Assembly (NCBI RefSeq): GCF_000444875.1
Contig: NC_021985.1
Coordinates: forward strand, 6,282,170 to 6,346,169
Length of the DNA: 64,000 nucleotides
Direction: 5' to 3'
DNA from: Streptomyces collinus Tu 365
GTDB taxonomy: Bacteria; Actinomycetota; Actinomycetes; Streptomycetales; Streptomycetaceae
Made by a program: the position numbers and the translations under genes. Below the pieces are notes generated by a model. That model worked only from the letters and a program-made list of their open reading frames with translations, made no database searches and had not been told where the DNA came from. Shown piece by piece: positions 40,800 through 48,597 of the stretch. The first letter of the stretch is position 1. Every line of letters starts with the position of its first letter.

Positions 40800-42184
40800 C
40801 CGAGCTCGCCACCATGGACTTCCACCCCCAGCCGCAGCCGGGCGAGGCCAGGCCGTGGGCGTTCCCGGCCCCCGAGCGCACCACGCTGGACAACGGCCTG
40901 ACGGTGCTGCGCTGCCACCGCCCCGGCCAGCAGGTCGTCGCGGTCGAGGTCATGCTCGACGCGCCCCTGGACGCCGAGCCGAGCGGCCTCGACGGCGTCG
41001 CCACGATCATGGCGCGCGCCTTCTCGGAGGGCACCGACCAGCACTCGGCCGAGGAGTTCGCCGCCGAGCTGGAGCGGGCCGGCGCCACGCTGGACGCGCA
41101 CGCCGACCACCCCGGCGTCCGCATCAGCCTGGAGGTCCCGGCCTCCCGCCTGGCCAAGGGCCTCGGCCTGCTCGCCGACGCCCTGCGCGCGCCCGCCTTC
41201 GCCGAGAGCGAGGTCGAGCGGCTGGTCCGCAACCGCCTGGACGAGATCCCGCACGAGCTGGCCAACCCCTCCCGGCGGGCCGCGAAGGAGCTTTCCCGGC
41301 AGCTGTTCCCGGCGGCCTCGCGCATGTCGCGCCCCCGCCAGGGCACGGAGGACACGGTCGAGAAGATCGACGCGGCGGCCGTGCGCGCCTTCTACGACCG
41401 GCACGTCCGACCCGCCACGGCGACCGTGGTGGTGGTCGGTGACCTCACCGGCACCGACCTGGACGAACTGCTCGGCGACACCCTCGGCGCCTGGTCCGGT
41501 ACCCCCGGGCAGCCGCGGCCCGTGCCGCCGGTGACCGCGGACGACACCGGCCGCGTCGTCATCGTCGACCGGCCCGGCGCCGTCCAGACGCAGCTCCTGA
41601 TCGGCCGGATCGGCCCCGACCGGCACGACCGCGTGTGGCCCGCCCAGGTGCTCGGCACGTACTGCCTCGGCGGCACCCTCACCTCCCGCCTGGACCGCGT
41701 CCTGCGCGAGGAGAAGGGCTACACGTACGGCGTGCGCTCCTTCGGTCAGGTCCTGCGGTCCACGCCGGAGGGCACCGGTGCCGCCATGCTCGCCATCAGC
41801 GGCTCCGTGGACACGCCGAACACCGGTCCCGCGCTGGAGGACCTGTGGAAGGTGCTGCGCACGCTCGCGGCGGAGGGACTGACGGACGCCGAGCGCGACG
41901 TCGCCGTGCAGAACCTCGTCGGGGTGGCACCGCTCAAGTACGAGACGGCGGCGGCCGTCGCGAGCACGCTCGCGGACCAGGTCGAGCAGCACCTGCCGGA
42001 CGACTTCCAGGCGACGCTCTATCAGCAGCTCGCCGCCACCGGCACCGTTGAGGCCACGGCCGCGGTCATCAACGCCTTCCCGGTGGACCGCCTGGTGACC
42101 GTGCTCGTCGGTGACGCGGCCGAGATCAAGGCACCCGTCGAGGCGCTCGGCATCGGCGAAGTCACCGTCGTCACCGCGGAGTAG
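40796..42184 (+). CDS. M16 peptidase-like protein lacking the zinc motif
   Basis: 462 residues. M16 fold: TTLDNGLTVLRCHRPGQQVVAVEVML at the start and the glycine-rich region GGTLTSRLDRVLREEKGYTYGVRSF near the C-terminus, but the HxxEH motif is absent (the position reads GVATIMARAFSEGT). It is therefore likely the non-catalytic, substrate-binding partner of the upstream enzyme, as alpha-MPP is to beta-MPP. GTG 40796 overlaps the upstream stop by four bases (GTGA), giving tight coupling and equal production. Confidence 0.92.
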   Translation: MTELATMDFHPQPQPGEARPWAFPAPERTTLDNGLTVLRCHRPGQQVVAVEVMLDAPLDAEPSGLDGVATIMARAFSEGTDQHSAEEFAAELERAGATLDAHADHPGVRISLEVPASRLAKGLGLLADALRAPAFAESEVERLVRNRLDEIPHELANPSRRAAKELSRQLFPAASRMSRPRQGTEDTVEKIDAAAVRAFYDRHVRPATATVVVVGDLTGTDLDELLGDTLGAWSGTPGQPRPVPPVTADDTGRVVIVDRPGAVQTQLLIGRIGPDRHDRVWPAQVLGTYCLGGTLTSRLDRVLREEKGYTYGVRSFGQVLRSTPEGTGAAMLAISGSVDTPNTGPALEDLWKVLRTLAAEGLTDAERDVAVQNLVGVAPLKYETAAAVASTLADQVEQHLPDDFQATLYQQLAATGTVEATAAVINAFPVDRLVTVLVGDAAEIKAPVEALGIGEVTVVTAE

Positions 42185-42216
42185 CGGCGGCGGGCGAAGC
42201 CGCGCCACGCGCGCGT

Positions 42217-42250
42217 GGGGCCCTGGCGACCGACGGGTCGTCAGGGCCCT
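42217..42250 (+). terminator. Terminator after the M16 pair
   Basis: GGGGCCCTG-G-CGAC pairs with GTCG-T-CAGGGCCCT, a stem of 12-13 pairs with one mismatch, 32 bases after the stop codon. Confidence 0.7.
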
Positions 42251-42427
42251 TGCCGTCGCCGCCCCGCCGGAGCGCGGCCCGGATGTCCGGATTGGGGCGG
42301 AGGAGGCCCGTCTGGCCTGTGGGATGCGCTACAAAAACCCCGATCCGTTTGGGAATCGAAAGTCGCCCGCCGTAGCGTCTTCCCGGCTGTCCGTCAGGTA
42401 CTGCGCCGCGCCCGCGGCACCGGACAG
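42251..42427. other. Promoter-side spacer ahead of the riboswitch
   Basis: Between the terminator and the riboswitch. It includes a lower-GC segment (CGCTACAAAAACCCCGATCCGTTTGG, split here only by reading) that should carry the promoter of the M23 gene; I cannot assign the exact -35/-10. No gene. Confidence 0.4.
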
Positions 42428-42582
42428 TCATCGCCGAGTCCCCCCACGGCGCGAGCCAGGGGAGCCGGGGACCCAACGCAGTCCCTGGGGTGAATCGGAC
42501 GCCCGCGCGTGAGCGAGGGGGTCCGTAGGAGACCTTCCTGCTCCGAACCCGTCAGCTAACCCGGTAGGCGAGAAGGAAGGAA
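42428..42582 (+). ncRNA. Cyclic di-AMP riboswitch (ydaO/yuaA type)
   Basis: Recognised from conserved blocks in order: TCGCCGAGTC (about 42431), GGGGTGAATC (about 42487), GTCCGTAGGAGACCTTCCTG (42521-42540), CTCCGAACCCGTCAGCTAAC (42541-42560) and CGGTAGGCGAGAAGG (42562-42576). The GGTGAAT, CCGTAGG, CCCGTCAGCTAACC and GGTAGGCG elements are diagnostic of the c-di-AMP aptamer. In streptomycetes such switches sit ahead of cell-wall hydrolase genes, as here with the M23 peptidase 16 bases downstream. No clear terminator helix follows, so control may be by transcription pausing or access to the AAGGAAGGAAAGGA ribosome-binding region. Confidence 0.88.
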
Positions 42583-42597
42583 AGGACCAGCCACTTC

Positions 42598-43353
42598 ATG
42601 GCGTTCATGTGCGCCACCGGGAAGCACCGCAGGCCCGGCAGGGTCAAGCGCACCACGGCTCAGGCGGCCGGTATCGCCGCCCTCACCACCACCGGTGTCA
42701 TCGGCACCCTCGCGGCCGGCCCGGCGTCGGCCGCCGAGAACCCCGTCGAGCAGACCGGACTCACCCCGGTGATCACCGTGAGCGACGACGTCGCCGCGCA
42801 GATCGACGAGCAGGCCGCCGCGCAGAAGCAGGCGGCCGACCAGAAGGCGGCCGAGGAGGCCGCGGCCAGGGCCGCCGCCGAGCGGGCCGCCAAGGAACGC
42901 GCGGCCAAGGCCCGCGCCGCCCGCGAGGCCGAGCGCAAGCGCCTGAACGCGTTCGTCATCCCGATCACCGGCTCGTACGTCTCCACGGGCTACCAGGCCA
43001 GCAGCTCGCTGTGGTCCTCCGGCTCCCACACCGGCATCGACTTCCACGCGGCCAGCGGCACGTCCGTCCACGCGGTCGGCTCCGGCACGGTCGTCTCCAC
43101 CGGCTGGGGCGGCGCGTACGGCAACCAGATCGTGATCCGGATGGCCGACGGCATGTACACCCAGTACGGCCACCTGTCGTCCATCGGTGTCAGCGTGGGC
43201 CAGAAGGTCGTCCCGGGCCAGCAGATCGGCCTGTCCGGCGCCACCGGCAACGTGACCGGGCCGCACCTGCACTTCGAGGCCCGCACCACCCCCGAGTACG
43301 GCTCGGACGTCGACCCGGTCGCCTACCTGCGCAAGCACGGCGTGAACGTCTGA
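42598..43353 (+). CDS. Secreted M23 peptidase (LytM type) with coiled coil
   Basis: 251 residues. Signal peptide (cleavage likely after ASAA, residue 46), then a charged Ala/Glu/Lys coiled coil (about 65-115), then an M23 domain with zinc ligands His144 and Asp148 (SHTGIDFH) and the HLHF motif near the end (GPHLHFEAR). It should cut peptidoglycan cross-bridges outside the cell or activate amidases. The upstream c-di-AMP riboswitch ties it to germination or wall remodelling. A hairpin terminator follows. Confidence 0.94.
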   Translation: MAFMCATGKHRRPGRVKRTTAQAAGIAALTTTGVIGTLAAGPASAAENPVEQTGLTPVITVSDDVAAQIDEQAAAQKQAADQKAAEEAAARAAAERAAKERAAKARAAREAERKRLNAFVIPITGSYVSTGYQASSSLWSSGSHTGIDFHAASGTSVHAVGSGTVVSTGWGGAYGNQIVIRMADGMYTQYGHLSSIGVSVGQKVVPGQQIGLSGATGNVTGPHLHFEARTTPEYGSDVDPVAYLRKHGVNV

Positions 43354-43421
43354 CGCCGTCCCGCGCGCGGCGTCCGCTCGACGGCGCCGCTCAAGGCGGC
43401 GTCCCGTCGCACGGCATTTCC

Positions 43422-43451
43422 GAAAGCCCCGGCCCACACGCCGGGGCTTTC
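43422..43451 (+). terminator. Terminator after the M23 peptidase gene
   Basis: A perfect 12-bp stem (GAAAGCCCCGGC pairing with GCCGGGGCTTTC) with a 6-base loop, followed by GCTGTTTTC, a partial T-tract. Confidence 0.85.
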
Positions 43452-43492
43452 GCTGTTTTCCCGCCCCCGACCGCATCCGCTGTCCAAAAAAT

Positions 43493-43526
43493 ATCCATGG
43501 ATTCCGGCCTGCCGTCGGAAATTCCG
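43493..43526. promoter_or_regulatory. Two palindromes upstream of the GntR gene
   Basis: ATCCATGGAT (43493-43502) and CGGAAATTCCG (43516-43526) lie in an AT-rich patch before a TAGAGT hexamer (43536-43541) that could be the -10 of the GntR gene. They are candidate autoregulatory operators. Confidence 0.4.
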
Positions 43527-43599
43527 GCTCATTGCAATAGAGTCACGGAAAGGCACGTCCTTCGTCGGCGTGTCACGGGGATCGAGGCGGAGGTCGGTC

Positions 43600-44295
43600 A
43601 TGCGTATTCCGGCGCACTCGGTGTGCACGGCGATCCGGGACGACATCGTTGCCGGTGTCCACGAACGCGGCAGCCGCCTCACCGAGGAAGTCCTCGCCCG
43701 CCGCTACGGCGTCTCGCGCGTCCCCGTCCGCGAGGCCCTGCGCACCCTGGAGGCGGAGGGCTTCGTGGTGACCCGCAGGCACGCCGGCGCCTGCGTGGCC
43801 GAGCCGACCGAGCAGGAGGCCGCCGATCTGCTGGAGATGCGCCTGCTGCTGGAGCCGCTCGGCGCGGCCCGGGCCGCCCAGCGGCGCACCGAGGCCCATC
43901 TCAAGGTGCTGCGCGGCCTGGTCCGGCTGGGCCAGGAGCGGGCCAGGCGGGGCACCAGCGAGGACCTGCGCTCGCTCGGCGGCTGGTTCCACGAGACGCT
44001 CGCGCAGGCCGCGGGCAGCCAGGCGCTGACCGCAACGCTGACCCAGCTCAGGCACAAGATCGCCTGGATGTACGCGGTCGAGGCGTCGCCCCGTCCGGAG
44101 GAGACCTGGGCCGAGCACGGCGCCATCGTGGACGCCGTCGCCCGCGGTGACGGCGAGCGCGCGCGGGCGGTCACGGCCCTGCACACCGAACGCGCGGCGC
44201 CCGCGCACCGGCTGCGGCTCGCCCCGGGCGGCCCCCGCGCGGAGCGTGTGAGGAACTCGCAACATGCCGTCAACACACCGAGCCTGCGGTATTAA
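43600..44295 (+). CDS. GntR/FadR-family transcriptional regulator
   Basis: 231 residues. Winged helix (VCTAIRDDIVAGVHERGSRLTEEVLARRYGVSRVPVREALRTLEAEGFV) followed by an FCD effector domain (LLEMRLLLEPLGAARAA, WFHETLAQAAGSQAL, AEHGAIVDAVARGDGERARA). Effectors of this group are usually carboxylic acids or sugar acids. Next to ptsH, though convergent with it. GGAGG stands before ATG 43600. The stop lies just before an AT-rich region. Confidence 0.92.
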   Translation: MRIPAHSVCTAIRDDIVAGVHERGSRLTEEVLARRYGVSRVPVREALRTLEAEGFVVTRRHAGACVAEPTEQEAADLLEMRLLLEPLGAARAAQRRTEAHLKVLRGLVRLGQERARRGTSEDLRSLGGWFHETLAQAAGSQALTATLTQLRHKIAWMYAVEASPRPEETWAEHGAIVDAVARGDGERARAVTALHTERAAPAHRLRLAPGGPRAERVRNSQHAVNTPSLRY

Positions 44296-44412
44296 CACGG
44301 GCGCCGTATACAAAGAGAGGGCATATTCGGCAGCCGGATTCTGTGCGCAGATTCGGCGCATCCGGTGCGGGGCTTCCGCGCGGGTATTCGGCGGAGGAAT
44401 TCTCGCCGTCCT

Positions 44413-44438
44413 ATCAGTGGTGCGTATCAATGGTGCGC
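44413..44438. repeat. Tandem 13-mer ATCA(G/A)TGGTGCG(T/C)
   Basis: ATCAGTGGTGCGT (44413-44425) is followed at once by ATCAATGGTGCGC (44426-44438), differing at two positions. It lies in the gap between the GntR gene and the ptsH terminator. Role unknown. Confidence 0.55.
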
Positions 44439-44500
44439 GCCATGAATGGACGGCGCGCTCGATCCCCTGTGTTCTTCGTGCCGCGCGGCGAATCGGCGAA

Positions 44501-44543
44501 CGCGAAAGCCGCGTCGCCCGCACGGGACGACGCGGCTTTCGCG
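44501..44543 (-). terminator. Terminator of ptsH
   Basis: A perfect 16-bp stem (CGCGAAAGCCGCGTCG pairing with CGACGCGGCTTTCGCG) with an 11-base loop, ending 9 bases beyond the ptsH stop codon. Confidence 0.85.
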
Positions 44544-44552
44544 GATCACGGC

Positions 44553-44834
44553 TCAGACGGTCTCGGGAAGTTCCTCGAGGCCCTCGGCGACCAGCTTCGC
44601 CAGCCGGTCGAGGGCGGCGTCCGCGCCCTCGGCCTCGGAGGCGAGGACGATCTCCTCGCCGCCCTGGGCGCCCAGGCCCAGGACAGCCAGCATGGAGGCC
44701 GCGTTGACGGGGTTGCCCCCGGCCTTGGCGATCGTCACCGGGACGCCTGTGGCCGTGGCGGCTCGGACGAAGATGGAAGCGGGGCGGGCGTGGAGGCCCT
44801 CGGCCCAGCCGACGTTGACGCGGCGCTCAGCCAT
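44553..44834 (-). CDS. ptsH: HPr, phosphocarrier protein of the PTS
   Basis: 93 residues. The phospho-acceptor His15 stands in GLHARPAS, and the Ser46-equivalent region reads NAASMLAVLGLGA with Ser47. HPr passes phosphate from enzyme I to sugar-specific enzyme II components. In Streptomyces ptsH is a stand-alone gene with a known role in N-acetylglucosamine and fructose uptake. Its terminator is very strong. The GntR gene is convergent and a GNAT fusion gene divergent. Confidence 0.96.
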   Translation of the reverse strand: MAERRVNVGWAEGLHARPASIFVRAATATGVPVTIAKAGGNPVNAASMLAVLGLGAQGGEEIVLASEAEGADAALDRLAKLVAEGLEELPETV

Positions 44835-44999
44835 GTGTTGCTGCCCTTCACTGTTTCAGGGTTGTCTAGACCAGTTTCCCATATCGCGAAGCGTGCCCGG
44901 AGCGGTCCTGTGTCCCGCTCCGGTGTGTCCCCGGACCGCGGCCTCGGTCCGGCGGCCGTCCTCCACAGACTGCCTCGCGCCGTTGTCGGACGCGAGCCG

Positions 45000-45005
45000 T
45001 ACTCT
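45000..45005 (+). promoter_or_regulatory. -10 element TACTCT, leaderless start of the GNAT fusion gene
   Basis: TACTCT ends seven bases before ATG 45013, with no ribosome-binding site, indicating a leaderless transcript. Confidence 0.5.
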
Positions 45006-45012
45006 GGGGCCC

Positions 45013-47862
45013 ATGCAGAGCCCGGCGGACCGGCAGGACCGGCACGAGTACCCCGCCCACTGGGAGGCGGACGTGGTGCTGCGCGACGGGGGCACCGCGC
45101 GCATCCGGCCCATCACCATCGACGACGCCGACCGCCTGGTCAGCTTCTACGAGCAGGTCTCGGACGAGTCGAAGTACTACCGCTTCTTCGCGCCCTACCC
45201 GCGACTGTCCGCCAAGGACGTCCAACGCTTCACCCACCACGACTTCGTGGACCGGGTGGGACTCGCGGCCACCATCGGCGGCGAGTTCATCGCCACCGTA
45301 CGCTACGACCGGATCAACGCGAACGGCATGCCCGCCTCTTCGCCCGCCGACGAGGCCGAGGTCGCCTTCCTGGTCCAGGACGCCCACCAGGGCCGCGGCG
45401 TCGCCTCCGCCCTCCTGGAGCACGTCGCGGCCGTCGCGCGTGAGCGCGGCATCCGCCGCTTCGCCGCCGAGGTGCTGCCCGCCAACACCAAGATGATCAA
45501 AGTGTTCACGGACGCCGGCTACACCCAGAAGCGCAGTTTCGAGGACGGCGTCGTACGCCTGGAGTTCGACCTCGAACCCACCGACCGCTCGGTCGCCGTG
45601 CAGCGCGCGCGGGAGCAGCGCGCCGAGGCGCGCTCGGTACGGCGGCTGCTGGCTCCCGGCTCGGTGGCGGTCGTCGGCGTCGGCCGCGCGCCCGGGGGAG
45701 TGGGCCGCAGCGTCCTCGGCAACATCCGGGACGCCGGTCACCCCGGCCGTCTCTACGCCGTGAACAAGGCGTTCCCCGAGGACCTGGAGGAGGTCGACGG
45801 CGTGCCGGCCCGCCGCTCGGTGCGGGACATCGACGGCCCCGTGGACCTGGCCGTCGTCGCCGTCCCCGCCGACCAGGTGCCCGCCGTGGTCGCCGAGTGC
45901 GGCGAACACGGCGTCCAGGGTCTCGTGGTGCTCTCGGCCGGGTACGCCGAGAGCGGGCCCGAGGGGCGGGAGCGCCAGCGGGCCCTGGTCCGGCTGGCCC
46001 GCGCGTACGGCATGCGGATCATCGGCCCCAACGCCTTCGGCGTCATCAACACCGCGCCCGCGGTGCGGCTGAACGCCTCGCTCGCACCCGAGATGCCCCG
46101 GCCGGGCCGCATCGGCATGTTCGCGCAGTCCGGGGCCATCGGCATCGCCCTGCTGTCCCGGCTGCACCGGCGCGGCGGCGGGGTCACCGGCGTCACCGGC
46201 GTCTCCACCTTCGTGTCCGCGGGCAACCGCGCCGACGTCTCGGGCAACGACGTCCTGCAGTACTGGTACGACGACCCCGACACCGACGTCGCCCTCATGT
46301 ACCTGGAGTCCATCGGCAACCCGCGCAAGTTCACCCGCCTCGCCCGGCGCACCGCGGCGGCGAAGCCGCTGGTCGTGGTGCAGGGCACCGGCACCGCGCC
46401 GCTGGGCCACGCGGTCCGGGCCACCCGGCTGGAGCACGACACCGTCTCCGCGCTGCTGCGGCAGGCCGGGGTGATCCGGGTCGACACGATCACCGAGCTG
46501 GTCGACGCGGGCCTGCTCCTCGCCCGCCAGCCGCTGCCCGCAGGCCCGCGCGTGGCGATCCTCGGCAACTCCGAGTCGCTGGGCGTCCTCACCTACGACC
46601 GCTGTCTGGCGGAGGGGCTGCGCCCGGCCCGCCCGGTGGACCTGACCACGGCGGCCACGGCGGAGGACTTCCGCCGCGCGCTCGGGCAGGCCCTGGCCGA
46701 CGACACCCACGACGCCGTCGTCGTCACGGTGATCCCCGCGATCGGCGAGGGAGCGCCGGGCGACGCCGAGCTGGCCGAGGCCCTGCGGTCGGCGGCCGCC
46801 GCGGTGCCCGGCAAACCGGTGCTGGTGGTCCACGTCGAACTCGGCGGGCTCGCCGAGGCACTCTCGGCCGCGGCGAGCACCGCCCCCCAGGCCGCCGACC
46901 GCCAGACGGAGGCCCCGGACCCCGCCGACCGGCAGGCGAAGACCCCGGACCCCGCGGACCGGCCGCCCACCGCCCTGCCGGCGACACCCCCCGACGGCAC
47001 GCACCTGATCCCCGCCTACCCCGCCGCCGAACGCGCGGTCCGCGCCCTGGCCGAGGCCGTCCGGTACGGACAGTGGCGGCGCGAGGCCGCCGACCCCGGC
47101 CGGGTCCCTGAGTACGACGACATCGACGAGAAGGGCGCCGCCCGGCTGATCGACGCCCTGCTGCAGCGCGGCCAGGGACTCACCATCGGGCAGGAGGAGA
47201 CCTGCGCGCTGCTCGCCGCCTACGGCATCCGGGTCCGCCGGGCGCTGCCCGCGCCGTCCCCGGACGAGGCCGCCGAGGCCGCCCGCGCCCTCGGCTACCC
47301 GGTCGCCCTCAAGGCCACCGCCCCGCACCTCAGGCACCGCGCCGACCTGGGCGGCGTCCGCCTCGACCTCGCCGACGAGGACCAACTGCGCCGCGCCTAC
47401 GCCGAGTTGACCGAACTGTTCGGCAAGCCCGAGGAGCTGCGCCCGGTGGTGCAGGGCATGGCGCCGCGCGGGGTCGACACCGTCGTACGCGCCGTGATCG
47501 ACCCGGCGGCCGGCGCCGTGCTGTCCTTCGGGCTCGCCGGTGCCGCCTCGCAGCTCCTCGGTGACATGGCCCACCGGCTGGTCCCGGTCACCGACCGCGA
47601 GGCGACCTCGCTGGTGCGCTCGATCCGCACGGCACCGCTGCTGTTCGGCTGGCGCGGCTCCACCCCGGTGGACACCCCCGCCCTCGAGGAACTGCTGCTG
47701 CGGCTCTCCCGGCTGGTCGACGACCACCCGGAGGTCGTCGCGGTCACCCTGGAACCGGTCGTCGTCGCCCCGCACGGGGCGAGCGTCCTCGGCGCCACCG
47801 TCCGGCTCGCGCCCCCACCCGCCCGCGACGACCTCGGCCCGCGCACGATGCCGGCGTACTGA
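45013..47862 (+). CDS. GNAT acetyltransferase fused to NDP-forming acyl-CoA synthetase (Pat-like)
   Basis: 949 residues. Domains: GNAT (about 20-180, acetyl-CoA loop VQDAHQGRGVASALL), a CoA-binding Rossmann domain from about residue 210 (LLAPGSVAVVGVGRAPGGVGRSVL), succinyl-CoA-ligase-like domains (PNAFGVINTAP, AQSGAIGIALL), a Pro/Asp-rich variable linker with two PDPADRQ repeats (about 635-655), and an ATP-grasp domain (FGKPEELRPVVQGMAPRGVDTVVRAV). The ligase part is usually inactive and ligand-binding. With GNAT first, the order is reversed from Salmonella Pat and like that reported for S. lividans PatA. Such enzymes acetylate Lys of acyl-CoA synthetases and thereby silence them. Confidence 0.9.
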   Translation: MQSPADRQDRHEYPAHWEADVVLRDGGTARIRPITIDDADRLVSFYEQVSDESKYYRFFAPYPRLSAKDVQRFTHHDFVDRVGLAATIGGEFIATVRYDRINANGMPASSPADEAEVAFLVQDAHQGRGVASALLEHVAAVARERGIRRFAAEVLPANTKMIKVFTDAGYTQKRSFEDGVVRLEFDLEPTDRSVAVQRAREQRAEARSVRRLLAPGSVAVVGVGRAPGGVGRSVLGNIRDAGHPGRLYAVNKAFPEDLEEVDGVPARRSVRDIDGPVDLAVVAVPADQVPAVVAECGEHGVQGLVVLSAGYAESGPEGRERQRALVRLARAYGMRIIGPNAFGVINTAPAVRLNASLAPEMPRPGRIGMFAQSGAIGIALLSRLHRRGGGVTGVTGVSTFVSAGNRADVSGNDVLQYWYDDPDTDVALMYLESIGNPRKFTRLARRTAAAKPLVVVQGTGTAPLGHAVRATRLEHDTVSALLRQAGVIRVDTITELVDAGLLLARQPLPAGPRVAILGNSESLGVLTYDRCLAEGLRPARPVDLTTAATAEDFRRALGQALADDTHDAVVVTVIPAIGEGAPGDAELAEALRSAAAAVPGKPVLVVHVELGGLAEALSAAASTAPQAADRQTEAPDPADRQAKTPDPADRPPTALPATPPDGTHLIPAYPAAERAVRALAEAVRYGQWRREAADPGRVPEYDDIDEKGAARLIDALLQRGQGLTIGQEETCALLAAYGIRVRRALPAPSPDEAAEAARALGYPVALKATAPHLRHRADLGGVRLDLADEDQLRRAYAELTELFGKPEELRPVVQGMAPRGVDTVVRAVIDPAAGAVLSFGLAGAASQLLGDMAHRLVPVTDREATSLVRSIRTAPLLFGWRGSTPVDTPALEELLLRLSRLVDDHPEVVAVTLEPVVVAPHGASVLGATVRLAPPPARDDLGPRTMPAY

Positions 47863-47996
47863 CCGGTCCAGGGGGGAACCACATGGGTGATCGCCGTCCG
47901 CAGGGCGGCCCGGCGCCCGTCCCGGGGCGCCGGCGTGCGGGCGAGCGGGCCGCCCCGGGTGCCCACGACTGGCCCGGACCGCCCTTGCCCACGGAT

Positions 47997-48002
47997 TAGG
48001 AT
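47997..48002 (+). promoter_or_regulatory. -10 element TAGGAT ahead of the DUF5998 gene
   Basis: TAGGAT ends seven bases before ATG 48010, consistent with leaderless transcription from that ATG. It supports 48010 over ATG 48001. Confidence 0.45.
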
Positions 48003-48009
48003 GGACGCC

Positions 48010-48597
48010 ATGGCCAAGACCAGTACGACGACCCAGGGGCTGCGCGCGGCGATCGAGCGCAGCGGCTACTACCCGGCCCTCGTGGCCGAGGCGGTGGAGG
48101 CCGCCGTGGGCGGCGAGCCCATCCGGTCGTACCTGGTCCACCAGGAGACCACGTTCGACCAGAACGAGGTCCGCCGGCATGTGACCGTCCTGGTCCTCAC
48201 CGGCAACCGCTTCATCGTCAGCCACACCGACGAGCAGGCCGCCGACACCACCTCCCCGACGCCGTACGCCACGACGTCCACGGAGTCCGTCAAGCTCGGC
48301 CGGATCTCGTCGGTCGTGGTCAGCAGGGTGGTCGCCAACCCCGAGCAGTACACGCCGGGCACCCTGCCCCGCGAGGTCGTCCTGACCATCGGCTGGGGCG
48401 CGGTCAGCCGCATCGACCTGGAGCCCGCCGCCTGTGGCGACCCCAACTGCGAGGCCGACCACGGCTACACCGGCAGTTCCACGGCGGACGACCTCAGCCT
48501 GCGGGTCAGCGAGGCCGGGGACGGTCCGGAGACGGTGCGCCAGGCGCTCGCCTTCGCGCAGTCCATCTCCGAGGCGACCGCGGACACCACGCGCTGA
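48010..48597 (+). CDS. DUF5998 family protein
   Basis: 195 residues of a conserved actinobacterial family. It opens with a helix (GLRAAIERSGYYPALVAEAVEAAVGGEPI), then a beta-rich domain (SYLVHQETTFDQNEVRRHVTVLVLTGNRFIVSHTDE) and a short Cys motif (CGDPNC). The family has no established function; its beta part has a PH-like look. The TGA overlaps ATG of the downstream phosphodiesterase gene by one base, so they form an operon with tdk behind. Confidence 0.85.
   Translation: MAKTSTTTQGLRAAIERSGYYPALVAEAVEAAVGGEPIRSYLVHQETTFDQNEVRRHVTVLVLTGNRFIVSHTDEQAADTTSPTPYATTSTESVKLGRISSVVVSRVVANPEQYTPGTLPREVVLTIGWGAVSRIDLEPAACGDPNCEADHGYTGSSTADDLSLRVSEAGDGPETVRQALAFAQSISEATADTTR

Noticed and set aside
44866..48462. 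1198-codon minus-strand frame
   Set aside because: Shadow of the GNAT/acyl-CoA-synthetase gene; composition is that of antisense GC-rich DNA.
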